Shown one piece after another: positions 35,120 to 45,142 of a DNA stretch of 64,000 bases (position 1 is the first letter of the stretch; each line of letters begins with the position of its first letter). Below the pieces are notes generated by a model. That model was not told the DNA's origin. It saw only the letters and a program-made list of their open reading frames with translations, and did not search any database. The translations under genes and the position numbers were made by a program. This stretch comes from an uncultured Lachnospiraceae bacterium (GTDB lineage Bacteria; Bacillota; Clostridia; Lachnospirales; Lachnospiraceae). The stretch is taken from NCBI GenBank assembly GCA_947625015.1, contig CANQMR010000009.1, positions 34,102-98,101 on the forward strand. Direction: 5' to 3'.

Positions 35120-36532
35120 ATGCTTCTAATCAAAAATGGTTATATTATAGATCCGCTGTCTGGCAGAAAAGGGATTTATGATTTATTAATTGAAAACAAG
35201 GTGATTAAACGAATCGCCCCGTTTATTGATGATGACGATTTATCCGAAGAGGAAAAAAACGGGTTGGAGACCATTTATGCCGATAACATGATGATTGCTC
35301 CCGGTCTGGTGGATATTCATGTTCATTTCCGCGATCCCGGCTTTACTTATAAGGAAGATATCTATACCGGAGCAAAGGCGGCTGCAAAGGGCGGCTACAC
35401 AACCGTTGTCTTAATGGCAAATACCAAGCCGGTTGTAGATAACGAAGAGACGCTTTCCTATGTAATGAACAGGGGAAAGGAGACAGATATTCATGTCTAC
35501 ACCTGTGCCTCCATTACTAAGGGATTGCAGGGTAAGGAATTATCCGATATGCAGACCTTGAAGCAGGCCGGCGCAGTGGGATTTACAGATGACGGTATCC
35601 CTCTTCTTGACGAGGAGCTGGCTGCTGCCGCCATGAAACAGGCAAAAGAATTGCAAGTACCTTTAAGCTTTCATGAAGAAAATCCTGAATTTATAACCCA
35701 TAACGGAATCAATCAGGGAAAGGCGTCAGCGTATTTTGACATAGAAGGTTCACCGAGAGCCGCAGAAATTGACTTGATTTACCGCGACCTGGCATTAGCG
35801 GCCGAGTTGGATGCTCCGATTAACATTCAGCACATCAGCACGCGGGAAGGCGTAGAATTGGTTCGTCAGGCCAAACTTGACCTTATCCGGAAACACCGGA
35901 TCGAACTTCCCCTTCCGAAGTCAAATGAAAACATGACAGATATTTCTAACCAGACTTTTTTAAACCAATCTGTCACACAGATAATACCGATGAAGGCCGC
36001 TCAATCCATTTCCATTCATGCCGAAGCCACCCCTCATCACTTTTCCCTAACCGAAGCTGCGACCATAGAACAAGGCGCGCTGGCAAAAATGAATCCTCCT
36101 CTCCGCACAGAGCAGGACCGTCAGGCAATTATCAAAGGACTGCGGGACAATACCATTGATATTATTGCAACTGACCATGCTCCTCACAGTGCAGAGGAAA
36201 AAGCAAAACCAATTACGGAAGCGCCCAGTGGAATTATCGGATTAGAGACAGCTCTCCCCTTAGGAATAACCAATCTGGTTAAACCCGGTCATTTAACTTA
36301 TATGGAACTGCTGGCTAAAATGACGATTAATCCTGCCAGATTATATCATCTGGATTGCGGTTATATTGCAGAAGGCGGACCGGCAGATTTAGTAATCTTT
36401 ACCGACACTCCACAGACCATTACTTCTTTTCAGTCTAAATCCCATAACTCTCCTTTTAAGGGACAGACCTTATCCGGAGAAGTTCAGTATACGATTTGTA
36501 ACGGAAAAATTATATATCAAAAGGAAGGTTAA
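35120..36532 (+). CDS. pyrC: Dihydroorotase with an internal insertion
   Basis: The zinc enzyme closes N-carbamoyl-aspartate to dihydroorotate in pyrimidine synthesis. DIHVHFRDPG holds the first two His ligands, and ATPHHFSLTE and ATDHAPH follow. Length is 470 residues against about 430. The excess is about 40 residues between VELVRQAK and HAEATPHH (LDLIRKHRIELPLPKSNENM...). TAA is directly followed by a parS site. Confidence 0.95.
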   Translation: MLLIKNGYIIDPLSGRKGIYDLLIENKVIKRIAPFIDDDDLSEEEKNGLETIYADNMMIAPGLVDIHVHFRDPGFTYKEDIYTGAKAAAKGGYTTVVLMANTKPVVDNEETLSYVMNRGKETDIHVYTCASITKGLQGKELSDMQTLKQAGAVGFTDDGIPLLDEELAAAAMKQAKELQVPLSFHEENPEFITHNGINQGKASAYFDIEGSPRAAEIDLIYRDLALAAELDAPINIQHISTREGVELVRQAKLDLIRKHRIELPLPKSNENMTDISNQTFLNQSVTQIIPMKAAQSISIHAEATPHHFSLTEAATIEQGALAKMNPPLRTEQDRQAIIKGLRDNTIDIIATDHAPHSAEEKAKPITEAPSGIIGLETALPLGITNLVKPGHLTYMELLAKMTINPARLYHLDCGYIAEGGPADLVIFTDTPQTITSFQSKSHNSPFKGQTLSGEVQYTICNGKIIYQKEG

Positions 36533-36548
36533 TGTTTCACGTGAAACA
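36533..36548. promoter_or_regulatory. parS site 1
   Basis: TGTTTCACGTGAAACA is a perfect 16-bp parS palindrome for ParB (Spo0J), starting on the base after the pyrC stop. Confidence 0.95.
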
Positions 36549-36713
36549 TTATTCAATAAATAGTGCTTTTTTATTTTTTCACACACTATATGTCGTCTTT
36601 CCTATTTTGCGTATTTGTGATAAAATAGGTGTACTGCGGACTTAAAATACAGTAATCATTTTATTTCTTTTTATGCGCCGCAGAGAATCCCAAGACAAAG
36701 GAAGTATATACAA

Positions 36714-37481
36714 ATGGGAAGAATTATTGCAGTAGCAAACCAAAAAGGCGGCGTTGGTAAAACAACAACCTCTATCAATTTGGCTGCCTGTCTGGCGGAA
36801 AAAGGATTTAAAGTTTTAGCTGTGGATATGGATCCTCAGGGACATTTAACTACAGGCTTTGGTATTCAGAAAGACGAATTGGAATATACCATATATGATG
36901 TAATGTGTGAAAACTGTAACATAGGAGAAGCCTTACTCATTAATGTATTTCCGGGACTGAATCTTCTGCCCTCCAACCGGTATTTGGCTGGAGCTGAGGT
37001 GGAATTTATCGGCGAACCGGATATGCAGTATATTATCAAGAATCATCTTCAGAAAATCCGAGATAAATTTGACTATATTATTATTGATTGCCCACCGGCC
37101 TTAGGCATGTTGACTATTAATTCCATGACTGCCGCTGATACGGTACTGGTGCCGATTCAATGTGAGTTTTTTGCACTGGACGGTCTTTCCCAATTAATAT
37201 ATACCATTGAATTAATTCAACAAAAGTTGAATAAGGATTTAAAGATTGAGGGCGTAGTATTTACCATGTATGATTCCCGAACCAATCTTTCTTTACAGGT
37301 TGTAGAAAATGTAAAAGAAAATCTAAATCAGAATGTATATAAGACAATTATACCGAGAAATGTACGATTAGCCGAAGCGCCCAGCCATGGTATGCCGATT
37401 ATCACCTATGATTCCAGAAGCGCCGGTGCGGAAAGCTATCGCCTTTTAGCAGATGAGGTCATTACCAACATAAATGTTTAA
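36714..37481 (+). CDS. parA: Chromosome partitioning ATPase ParA (Soj)
   Basis: The 255-residue ATPase begins [21 protein letters not shown] with the deviant Walker A Lys at 11 and 16. [11 protein letters not shown] and [11 protein letters not shown] follow. It moves ParB-parS complexes and affects DnaA. About 180 bases separate it from pyrC, and parS lies in that gap. Confidence 0.97.
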   Translation: MGRIIAVANQKGGVGKTTTSINLAACLAEKGFKVLAVDMDPQGHLTTGFGIQKDELEYTIYDVMCENCNIGEALLINVFPGLNLLPSNRYLAGAEVEFIGEPDMQYIIKNHLQKIRDKFDYIIIDCPPALGMLTINSMTAADTVLVPIQCEFFALDGLSQLIYTIELIQQKLNKDLKIEGVVFTMYDSRTNLSLQVVENVKENLNQNVYKTIIPRNVRLAEAPSHGMPIITYDSRSAGAESYRLLADEVITNINV

Positions 37482-37503
37482 TATCACATTTCACATTGCA
37501 CAA

Positions 37504-37519
37504 TGTTTCACGTGAAACA
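37504..37519. promoter_or_regulatory. parS site 2
   Basis: A second perfect TGTTTCACGTGAAACA, between parA and parB, 971 bp from the first. Confidence 0.95.
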
Positions 37520-37536
37520 TTTTAGGAGGAAAGAAA

Positions 37537-38478
37537 ATGCCGAAAAAAGGATTAGGGAACGGATTAGATACTATGCTGGGGGTAAATACCGCTCAAAACA
37601 AGCGCAACAGAACTGCAAAATCCGGCGCTGACGAAGCAAAAGAAATTGTAAAAGAAGTCATCAAAGAAGTTCCCACAGAAATGACTTTAAAAATAAAGGA
37701 CATTGAAATTAACAAGAAACAACCCAGAAAACAATTTAACGAGGATGCGCTTCAGGAATTAGCAGACTCCATATCACAGCATGGAATTATTGAACCTCTG
37801 GTTGTAACCAAAAAAGATAATTATTATCTGTTGGTGTCCGGTGAACGCCGCTGGCGGGCTGCCATGAAAGCGGGACTAAAGGAGGTTCCCGTAGTAGTCA
37901 AGGATTATACCGAACAGGAAATATTAGAAATTGCCCTGATTGAAAACATACAGCGGGAAGACTTAAATCCGATTGAAGAAGCTCAGGCTTATCAGAAATT
38001 AATAGAAGAATTTAAACTTAAGCAGGATGATGTAGCAGAACGGGTATCGAAAAGCCGCAGCGCCATTACCAATATTCTTCGTCTGTTAAAGTTATCAAAA
38101 GATGTTCAGGAAATGGTAATTGATGAAAAGCTATCCAATGGCCACGCCCGCGCGCTTTTACCGATTGAAGACGACAAACTCCAATATGAAACCGCCTGCA
38201 AAGTTTTTGATGAGCAGCTTTCTGTCCGGGAAACCGAGAAACTTGTCAAAAAAATAGTTTCCCAACTCAACAATCCTCCCGAACCGGAAGAGGCGGCGGC
38301 GACATCAGAAGATTTGTCCTTCTTATACAAGGAATTAGAAGAAAATTTTAAATACAAATTAGGCGCAAAGACAACTGTGAAGGCAAAAAATAATGAAACC
38401 GGCAAAATTGAAATTGCTTATCATTCAAAAGAGGAACTGGAACACATAATGGAAAAAATATATTCCATTCAAGTATAA
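37537..38478 (+). CDS. parB: Chromosome partitioning protein ParB (Spo0J)
   Basis: The 313-residue protein has the CTPase box SGERRWRAAMKAGL and ENIQREDLNPIEEAQAY, then a helix-turn-helix (VAERVSKSRSAITNILRLL) and a C-terminal dimer region. TAGGAGG precedes the ATG. It binds the two parS sites here. Confidence 0.97.
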   Translation: MPKKGLGNGLDTMLGVNTAQNKRNRTAKSGADEAKEIVKEVIKEVPTEMTLKIKDIEINKKQPRKQFNEDALQELADSISQHGIIEPLVVTKKDNYYLLVSGERRWRAAMKAGLKEVPVVVKDYTEQEILEIALIENIQREDLNPIEEAQAYQKLIEEFKLKQDDVAERVSKSRSAITNILRLLKLSKDVQEMVIDEKLSNGHARALLPIEDDKLQYETACKVFDEQLSVRETEKLVKKIVSQLNNPPEPEEAAATSEDLSFLYKELEENFKYKLGAKTTVKAKNNETGKIEIAYHSKEELEHIMEKIYSIQV

Positions 38479-38494
38479 ATGAGGATTATATCGT

Positions 38495-39052
38495 ATGGAA
38501 ACCAAAATTTTTGAATCCATCGGAATCAGTACCGATTGGGTTGTTATCCTTTTAATTGTGATTATATTTCTGCAATTTATATGGATATTGACAATTATTT
38601 CCAAATATAATAAATTAAATAAAAGGCTGTCCAAATTTACTACCGGCAAAGACGCAGCTAATTTAGAAGAAGTAATTACAAAACGATTTTCGGAAATACG
38701 CCAGATTGTGAAAAATGAAAAGCAGCAGAACCGGGATATTGATTTAATCAACGACAAGTTCTTAACGACCTTCTGCAAAATCGGTCTGGTAAAATACGAC
38801 GCTTTTAAGGAAATGTCCGGCAAGTTAAGTTTTTCCCTTGCCTTGCTGACAGAGAACCACGATGGAATTATCATCACCTCCATGCATAGCAGAGAGGGCT
38901 GTTTTACTTATTGTAAAGAAGTAACCAACGAGGAATCCTACTATGTATTGTCAGAGGAAGAGCGGCTGGCGTTAAACGTAGCCATGGGAAAAGACGGGGC
39001 AAAGGAAGCCGCTAAGGAAAGAGAAGAGAGAAAACCGGAAATTGGTTATTAG
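38495..39052 (+). CDS. DUF4446 family membrane protein
   Basis: The 185-residue protein has one helix (WVVILLIVIIFLQFIWILTII), a coiled segment and a soluble domain (VKYDAFKEMSGKLSFSLALL) typical of DUF4446. It sits 16 nt after parB, as in other Firmicutes. Function is unknown. Confidence 0.88.
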   Translation: METKIFESIGISTDWVVILLIVIIFLQFIWILTIISKYNKLNKRLSKFTTGKDAANLEEVITKRFSEIRQIVKNEKQQNRDIDLINDKFLTTFCKIGLVKYDAFKEMSGKLSFSLALLTENHDGIIITSMHSREGCFTYCKEVTNEESYYVLSEEERLALNVAMGKDGAKEAAKEREERKPEIGY

Positions 39053-39065
39053 GGAGTGATCTTTC

Positions 39066-39950
39066 ATGCATAGCTATTTACGGGCTATCGGATTCAGTAA
39101 AGTAAAAAGCAAAATTGAACAGAATAAAATTATTACTGCCGCATTAAACGACGCCACTTTTCGACGTGAAATTGAAATCCGGTCTGACATTAAACTTGTA
39201 CAGATTAACCGTTCTTTTGGCGGCCCCTTAGGGATTTCCGTTGTCGGGGAATATGACAAGGAAGGTCTGTTTCACATTGATCATTCCTTCCCCTACTGCG
39301 CAGGCCACCATACCACCACACAGAACGATATCCAGATAGAGCCCCACACAGATAAAGAGGCTTATTCCGGCGTGTGCGACGATTATAATCTGGGCATGAC
39401 GCTCATTTATAATTTACAAAACATTGTAGATTATGTGAGAAGCACCTGGCTCAATAACTATTACCATTCTCCAAAAAGAGTAAAATTAGGCGCTTTATCC
39501 ATGGAGGGGCGTATTCTTTTTGGCGTACATTTAGACCATGTGGTCTGCCCTTATGACAAGCAGCCCATCAGCAGCAAAGACCGCCAGAATTTGATTGCCA
39601 AGGCAAAGTCCGGCGACATGGACGCTTTGGAAAATTTAACAATCTGCGATATGGATATGTATTCTTTAGTGACTAAGAGAATCAAAGACGAAGACCTGCT
39701 GACAGTGGTAGAAACTTATTTTATGCCCTACGGCATTGACAACGAACACTATTCCATTTTGGGAATCATTCAAAATATTGAACAAATTACTAATGAATTT
39801 TCCAACGAAATGGTGTATAATCTATCTATCATCTGTAATGACATACTGTTAAATGTTGCAATCAATGCCCTCGACTTGCAGGGCGAGCCTGCGATTGGCC
39901 GGAGATTCAAAGGAATTATCTGGTTGCAGGGACAGGTAGACTTTACCTGA
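39066..39950 (+). CDS. DUF3881 family protein
   Basis: The 294-residue soluble protein begins MHSYLRAIGFSKVKSK and matches the DUF3881 type found in Lachnospiraceae. No catalytic motif was recognised. It is 13 nt after the DUF4446 gene. Confidence 0.85.
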   Translation: MHSYLRAIGFSKVKSKIEQNKIITAALNDATFRREIEIRSDIKLVQINRSFGGPLGISVVGEYDKEGLFHIDHSFPYCAGHHTTTQNDIQIEPHTDKEAYSGVCDDYNLGMTLIYNLQNIVDYVRSTWLNNYYHSPKRVKLGALSMEGRILFGVHLDHVVCPYDKQPISSKDRQNLIAKAKSGDMDALENLTICDMDMYSLVTKRIKDEDLLTVVETYFMPYGIDNEHYSILGIIQNIEQITNEFSNEMVYNLSIICNDILLNVAINALDLQGEPAIGRRFKGIIWLQGQVDFT

Positions 39951-39977
39951 ATTTTCATGTATAATATAATAACCACT

Positions 39978-40049
39978 GTACCCGTAGTTAAATGGATATA
40001 ACAATTCTCTCCTAAAGAATAATTGTGGGTTCGATTCCCGCCGGGTGCA
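39978..40049 (+). tRNA. tRNA-Arg (anticodon CCU)
   Basis: The acceptor GTACCCG pairs with CGGGTGC; the D-stem is GTTA/TAAC. The anticodon stem ATTCT/AGAAT has loop CTCCTAA, giving CCU. The T-arm is GTGGG-TTCGATT-CCCGC. CCA is not encoded. It reads rare AGG codons. Confidence 0.95.
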
Positions 40050-40076
40050 CTTTTATATGAAGGAAGGAGGTATCTT

Positions 40077-40649
40077 ATGAATATGAAAAAGTCTAATCTG
40101 ACTTTCAGCGCCGTAGGTTTTGTGGCGTCTATTCTAATTTTACTATATTTGATTCTGAATATACCAAATATGATTCAGTTGATTATCGTCTTCGGGTTAA
40201 TTGCTCTGGCAGATACATATTTTCTGGTGGACAGCATCGTCAAAAAGATTGACGAGATTTCCGAAGCGTCCATTGATAAGCAGACCGAGCTGGTTAAGGT
40301 GGAGAAAGGCATTTACTCCGTCGCCAAGCGGGAGGAGACTGCTGGCGGCAGACAGCATGAGGCGCTGTTACAACAGATTCAGCATTTAACGGAAGAAAAT
40401 CAGCGGTTGAATGCGCAGCTTATTGAACAGCAGAAGCTTTGTACCAAGATTTTAGTAAAGAAGAATCAGGAAAATAATAACCGTACATTGAACAGCTCCG
40501 AGCGGATTTCCAAACTGTTAGTTCAGTTGAATGGCAATACCTCCAGTACCTCCAAGGAAACCATGGAGGTGTTGGAAGAGATTAACAAGACTCTGGACAC
40601 CTATTACAACAACAGTCAGGATAATGTAAGAAGAATGAGAGCAAATTAA
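40077..40649 (+). CDS. Membrane protein with coiled coil, unknown function
   Basis: The 190-residue protein from ATG 40077 (after GGAGG) has two close N-terminal helices (about residues 9-28 and 30-52). A long helical, Gln/Glu-rich cytoplasmic part (HLTEENQRLNAQLIEQQ) follows. It starts 27 nt after the tRNA and 18 nt before the exonuclease gene. Family not recognised. Confidence 0.7.
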   Translation: MNMKKSNLTFSAVGFVASILILLYLILNIPNMIQLIIVFGLIALADTYFLVDSIVKKIDEISEASIDKQTELVKVEKGIYSVAKREETAGGRQHEALLQQIQHLTEENQRLNAQLIEQQKLCTKILVKKNQENNNRTLNSSERISKLLVQLNGNTSSTSKETMEVLEEINKTLDTYYNNSQDNVRRMRAN

Positions 40650-40667
40650 AACCGGAAGGACCATAAT

Positions 40668-41630
40668 ATGAATTACATTGTTATGGATTTAGAATGGAAC
40701 CAGTGTGCTTCCGGACACGCAAAGGAAAATGCCCGGCTGCCATTTGAGATTATTGAAATTGGTGCCACTAAACTTGATGAACAATTTAATATTATCGACC
40801 GGTACGGAAGCATCATCAAGCCCAGATTATATAGGAAACTTCAATCGCAGATTCGGGAGCTTCTCAATTATGACGAGGCGCTTCTCCGGACAGGCCGCCC
40901 TTTCGATGTGGTATTTCGGGAATTTAAAAAATGGTGCGGCGAAGATTATATGTTCTGTACCTGGGGACCGTTGGATTTAACCTACCTTCAGCAGAATATG
41001 GATTTTTATTATCTGAAGGAGTTTCATTTTCCTTTAAAGTTTTATAATCTTCAGGAAATTTATGCCATTAATCATCTCGGTGACAAAAGCCAGATGCCCA
41101 GTTTGGAAAAGGTGGTAACCGATTTGGATATTCCCATTGACGAACCTTTCCACTGTGCAGAAAACGACGCTTACTATACTGCCAGAATTTTCCAGAAAAT
41201 GAACCGGAAGAAGCTTTCCGATATGTACAGCATCGACTTTTACCACTATCCCACCTGTGAAGATGAAGAGATTACTTCCCAGCACATTAACTACAGCGAA
41301 TATATTACCCGAACCTTTGACAGCAAAAAAGAGGCCATGAACGATAAGAACATAGCCACGCTCCGTTGTCACAAATGCAACCGAAAGCTTTCCAAGAAAA
41401 TCCGGTGGTTTATCAACAATCCCACCACACAAATCTGCGTAGGAAAATGTTGGAACCATGGCCTGATTTGCGGAAAAGTAAAATTCAAATTTACCCAGGA
41501 GGGTAAGGTCTTTGTTGTCAAGACCGTTGAAAAAATCAATAAAACAGAATACGAGAGAATCCGAGAACGCCAGATTTTGTTAAGAGACCGGCGTAAAGAA
41601 AAAAGACAGCAGAAGAAAAATGCATCTTAA
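40668..41630 (+). CDS. DEDDh 3'-5' exonuclease with zinc cluster
   Basis: The 320-residue protein carries Asp7 and Glu9 of motif I (YIVMDLEWNQ), motif II around TWGPLDLTYL and motif III HCAENDAYYTA with His and Asp. A cysteine-histidine cluster (CHKCNRKLSKK...CVGKCWNHGLICG) and a very basic tail follow. It resembles the KapD/sporulation-type RNase-T superfamily enzymes. RNA or DNA as substrate cannot be decided. Confidence 0.85.
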   Translation: MNYIVMDLEWNQCASGHAKENARLPFEIIEIGATKLDEQFNIIDRYGSIIKPRLYRKLQSQIRELLNYDEALLRTGRPFDVVFREFKKWCGEDYMFCTWGPLDLTYLQQNMDFYYLKEFHFPLKFYNLQEIYAINHLGDKSQMPSLEKVVTDLDIPIDEPFHCAENDAYYTARIFQKMNRKKLSDMYSIDFYHYPTCEDEEITSQHINYSEYITRTFDSKKEAMNDKNIATLRCHKCNRKLSKKIRWFINNPTTQICVGKCWNHGLICGKVKFKFTQEGKVFVVKTVEKINKTEYERIRERQILLRDRRKEKRQQKKNAS

Positions 41631-41668
41631 AAAAACAGTCAGCTGATATTTCAGCGGACTGTTTTTTT
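41630..41668. terminator. Terminator shared by exonuclease gene and rsmG
   Basis: ACAGTCAGCTGA and TCAGCGGACTGT form a stem flanked by A-run and T-run, so it can serve both convergent genes. Confidence 0.85.
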
Positions 41669-42385
41669 AATGGGCTCCCTGCTGGCAGTTCCCGCCTTTC
41701 TGGGATATGCCTTAGGCGTTGCCTTTATCTTATCCATCAAGACAAAAGAGCGTTCGATATCCGTATCCGGAAGGAGCAATTTTTTAACTGCGGTTAATTT
41801 TCCGCCAAGAATACGAATTGCCGTCTCCGCTTCTTCTACCTCTTTCTCCACCTCTGCCGCTTTGTAGGAAATACATTTTCCTCCCGGTTTTACAAAAGGA
41901 ATACAATATTCACTGAGCGTTGACAGATTCGCCACCGCCCGGCTGACGCACAGATCATACCGTTCCCGATAAACAGCATTCCGGCCTGCTTCCTCCGCTC
42001 TACCATGGACGGCATGGATATCCTTTAATTCCAGGCTGTCAATTACCGATTGTAAAAACCGGATTCGTTTGTTCAGAGAATCCATAAGCGTAATGGACAG
42101 GTGAGGAAACGCAATCTTAAGCGGGATTCCCGGAAAACCTGCCCCTGTTCCCAAATCCAGAATCTTTATGTTTTTATCGGCGTCACAGATATCCGGATAA
42201 ACCGCCGCCAATGCAAGAGAATCCACAAAATGCTTGGTAATTACCTCCTGCTTTTCTGTTATAGCGGTCAAGTTCATAACCTTATTCGTCTCAATTAGCA
42301 GATTGTAATAAGTCTCAAATTGAGTTATTTGATAGTTTGTCAATTTTATATTCCATTCACATAATTTTTGATTTAAGTTATTCAT
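41651..42385 (-). CDS. rsmG: 16S rRNA (guanine527-N7)-methyltransferase
   Basis: The 244-residue protein has the SAM site KILDLGTGAGFPGIPLKIAFP and CVSRAVANLSTLSEYC. It methylates G527 of 16S rRNA. It converges on the exonuclease gene. The terminator overlaps its last codons. Confidence 0.97.
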   Translation of the reverse strand: MNNLNQKLCEWNIKLTNYQITQFETYYNLLIETNKVMNLTAITEKQEVITKHFVDSLALAAVYPDICDADKNIKILDLGTGAGFPGIPLKIAFPHLSITLMDSLNKRIRFLQSVIDSLELKDIHAVHGRAEEAGRNAVYRERYDLCVSRAVANLSTLSEYCIPFVKPGGKCISYKAAEVEKEVEEAETAIRILGGKLTAVKKLLLPDTDIERSFVLMDKIKATPKAYPRKAGTASREPIKKTVR

Positions 42386-42470
42386 AATTTAATTTGATTC
42401 CCTCATGGCTTTTGGCATGTTTCTCATAACATTACTGACATTTATATTTAGCATATGCCGATAAAACAGT

Positions 42471-42507
42471 AAAAACCTTCCCTGTACTTTGACCAGTCTG
42501 GGAAGGT
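42471..42507 (-). terminator. Terminator of the acetyltransferase gene
   Basis: ACCTTCCC and GGGAAGGT form a stem with a 17-nt loop, followed on the minus strand by TTTTT. A second weaker hairpin (GTC-CCAC/GTGG-GAC) lies just before it at about 42520-42545. Confidence 0.65.
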
Positions 42508-42581
42508 CTTTACACTCTCTACGGTCAACCACTCCTGTGGCGACTGCTTTTATATCCTTATTATAACAAATATTTTATATA

Positions 42582-43058
42582 TTACAAGGATAATTTTTTC
42601 TCCATCCCCACTTTATAGGGGACCATGCCGCAGCTTTCATAAAACCGCTGGGCGCCGGGATTGCAGGACCATGCATTTAAAGTCACATTATAGCAGCCCT
42701 GTTCGCTTGCATACCGGATTACATATTCATAAAGCTGCTTTCCGATATGCTGCCTGCGGATATTTTCATCTACGCAGAGATCGTCAATATATAAAGTCTT
42801 TATCTCTGTCAACACATTATCCCCGATATGCTGCTGAAATACGCAAAAGGCGTAACCCAACACCTCATTGTTCTCATTAACGCCCACAAAAATCGGCCTT
42901 TTGTTATCCTTCATTATCTCTAACAATTCCTCGTCCGTATATTTTTTGGTGTTGGCCTTAAATAAATCCGGTCTTCCGTTGTGATGTACCATCAATACCT
43001 GGTACAATAATTTATTGATTCCCTCTATATCTCTTTCCTCTGCGCGACGAATATCCAT
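42582..43058 (-). CDS. GNAT family N-acetyltransferase
   Basis: The 158-residue protein from ATG 43058 begins MDIRRAEERDIEGINKLLYQV. The acetyl-CoA site is VDENIRRQHIGKQLYEYVIR, and WSCNPGAQRFYESCGM ends the fold. Substrate unknown. It lies between rsmG and mnmG, which are often adjacent. Confidence 0.9.
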   Translation of the reverse strand: MDIRRAEERDIEGINKLLYQVLMVHHNGRPDLFKANTKKYTDEELLEIMKDNKRPIFVGVNENNEVLGYAFCVFQQHIGDNVLTEIKTLYIDDLCVDENIRRQHIGKQLYEYVIRYASEQGCYNVTLNAWSCNPGAQRFYESCGMVPYKVGMEKKLSL

Positions 43059-43096
43059 ATTCCATTTCTCCCTTTTATCATATTTCACTTTATCAA

Positions 43097-45013
43097 TCAG
43101 TGGAACTCTTTCAGATAAATTAACAGTACGGAAATATCTGCCGGTGATACGCCGGAAATGCGGGAAGCCTGTCCGATATTTTCCGGGCGGATGGCATTTA
43201 ATTTCTGTCTTGCTTCCTTTCTCAGATTATGAATCTGCTCATAATCAATATTATCCGGAATCTTCTTTTTCTCCAGCTTCTTAAAATGCTCCACCTGAGA
43301 TTTCTGCCGTCTAATGTAGCCGTCATATTTTAATTTAATATTAATCTGCTCGATTACCTCTCTTGTTATGGCCTCCTGATAAAAAGGTGTTTCATAAAGC
43401 ATCTGCCTCTCGCTGTCAAGTGGGGCGATCTGCTCATAGCTAAGCTCCGGGCGTTTAATCAAATCAGCTAAAGACGCCGCCGTCTTTAATGTAGTGCTTC
43501 CGTTTTTTTCAAGAAACTCCTGTACCTTACTGTTAGCGCCAACCATGGTTTCATTTAAACGGGTTATCTCTCTTTCAATCAGCTCCCTTTTTTTGCAAAA
43601 TTTACTATACCGCTCTTCATCGATGAGTCCAATCTCATGTCCGATCTCCGTCAGACGCAGATCCGCATTATCCTGCCGCAGCAGCAGCCGGTACTCCGCT
43701 CTGGAGGTCATCATACGATAAGGCTCCTTTGTCTCCTTTGTTACTAAGTCATCAATCAATACGCCGATATAAGCCTGTGAACGGTCCAACACAACGGCTT
43801 CTTTTCCCTGCAATTTCCTCGCCCCGTTGATTCCCGCCATTAACCCCTGGGCCGCCGCTTCCTCATAACCGGAGCTTCCGTTCATCTGCCCGGCGGAAAA
43901 GAGTCCTTCCACCTGCTTAAATTCCAAAGAAGGCTTCAACAACAGCGCACTGATACAATCATACTCTATAGCGTAGGCATTTCTCACAATCCGGGCATTT
44001 TCCAAACCCGGCACACTTCGGTACATAGCGTACTGCACATCTTCCGGCAGAGAGGAGCTCATACCGCCAATATACATTTCATTAGTAAATTCGCCCTCCG
44101 GCTCCACAAATACCTGATGTCTGTCCTTATCCGCAAACTTCATAACCTTGTCTTCAATAGACGGACAGTATCTTGGTCCGGTTCCCTCAATAGCGCCGGA
44201 AAATAAAGGAGAACGGTCAATATTATTTCTTATGATTGTATGGGTTTCCTCGTTGGTATAGGTGAGCCAGCAGCTAATCTGTTCCCGCTTAATGTCTTCT
44301 TCCCGATTGGTAAAGGAAAATGGAACAATGGTTTCATCTCCCTTTTGTTCTTCCATTTTGGAAAAATCAATGCTCCGCTTATCAATTCTTGCGGGCGTAC
44401 CCGTCTTAAAGCGGCGCAGTGGAATCCCGTTTTTAACCAGAGAATCCGAAAGATCGTTGGCTGCTGAAAGTCCGTTTGGTCCGGTATGGTTTACCACATC
44501 TCCATAGATACATCTCGCCTTTAAATATACGCCTGTGCACAAAATCACCACTTTTGCGTAATAAGCGGCGCCGGATCTGGTCTTTACGCCTTTTACAGCC
44601 AAATGGCCATTTTCCGTCTCCGTCATAATTTCCGAAACCTCGGCCTGACGCAGGGTTAAATGATCCGTATTTTCCATGGTCATGCGCATCTGTCTTGTGT
44701 ATTCCGCCTTATCCGCCTGCGCTCTTAAGGAATGAACCGCCGGTCCCTTGGACTGGTTCAGCATTTTAGACTGAATATAGGTCTTATCTATATTTTTTCC
44801 CATTTCCCCGCCTAATGCATCCACTTCCCTTACCAGATGTCCCTTAGAGGAACCGCCGATATTCGGGTTGCAGGGCATCATCGCCACGCTGTCCATGCTG
44901 ACGGTAAAGATAATCGTCTCAAAGCCAAGCCGCGCTAAGGCTAACGCCGCCTCACAGCCCGCATGGCCGGCGCCTACGACTATGGCGTCATATTTTTCCT
45001 GTATGGTATTCAT
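43097..45013 (-). CDS. mnmG: tRNA uridine-5-carboxymethylaminomethyl modification enzyme MnmG
   Basis: The 638-residue FAD protein has [19 protein letters not shown] at its start, the Mnm[23 protein letters not shown] motif and a helical C-terminal MnmE-binding domain. With MnmE it makes cmnm5U34 in tRNA. The start follows TAGGAG. Confidence 0.98.
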   Translation of the reverse strand: MNTIQEKYDAIVVGAGHAGCEAALALARLGFETIIFTVSMDSVAMMPCNPNIGGSSKGHLVREVDALGGEMGKNIDKTYIQSKMLNQSKGPAVHSLRAQADKAEYTRQMRMTMENTDHLTLRQAEVSEIMTETENGHLAVKGVKTRSGAAYYAKVVILCTGVYLKARCIYGDVVNHTGPNGLSAANDLSDSLVKNGIPLRRFKTGTPARIDKRSIDFSKMEEQKGDETIVPFSFTNREEDIKREQISCWLTYTNEETHTIIRNNIDRSPLFSGAIEGTGPRYCPSIEDKVMKFADKDRHQVFVEPEGEFTNEMYIGGMSSSLPEDVQYAMYRSVPGLENARIVRNAYAIEYDCISALLLKPSLEFKQVEGLFSAGQMNGSSGYEEAAAQGLMAGINGARKLQGKEAVVLDRSQAYIGVLIDDLVTKETKEPYRMMTSRAEYRLLLRQDNADLRLTEIGHEIGLIDEERYSKFCKKRELIEREITRLNETMVGANSKVQEFLEKNGSTTLKTAASLADLIKRPELSYEQIAPLDSERQMLYETPFYQEAITREVIEQINIKLKYDGYIRRQKSQVEHFKKLEKKKIPDNIDYEQIHNLRKEARQKLNAIRPENIGQASRISGVSPADISVLLIYLKEFH

Positions 45014-45142
45014 ATTATGCTCCTAATTTACAATCCTTCTTATCAGATATACAAACTTAATTATAGCCATAACCCCGCTTTAAATCAACTCTTAATCCAT
45101 GTGCGTAATGATTTCTTAACTCTTAACGAAAATACATAATTC

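Noticed and set aside
39978..40076. Extended start (40023) of the coiled-coil membrane protein
   Set aside because: It would begin inside the tRNA-Arg gene; the ATG at 40077 has a strong GGAGG.
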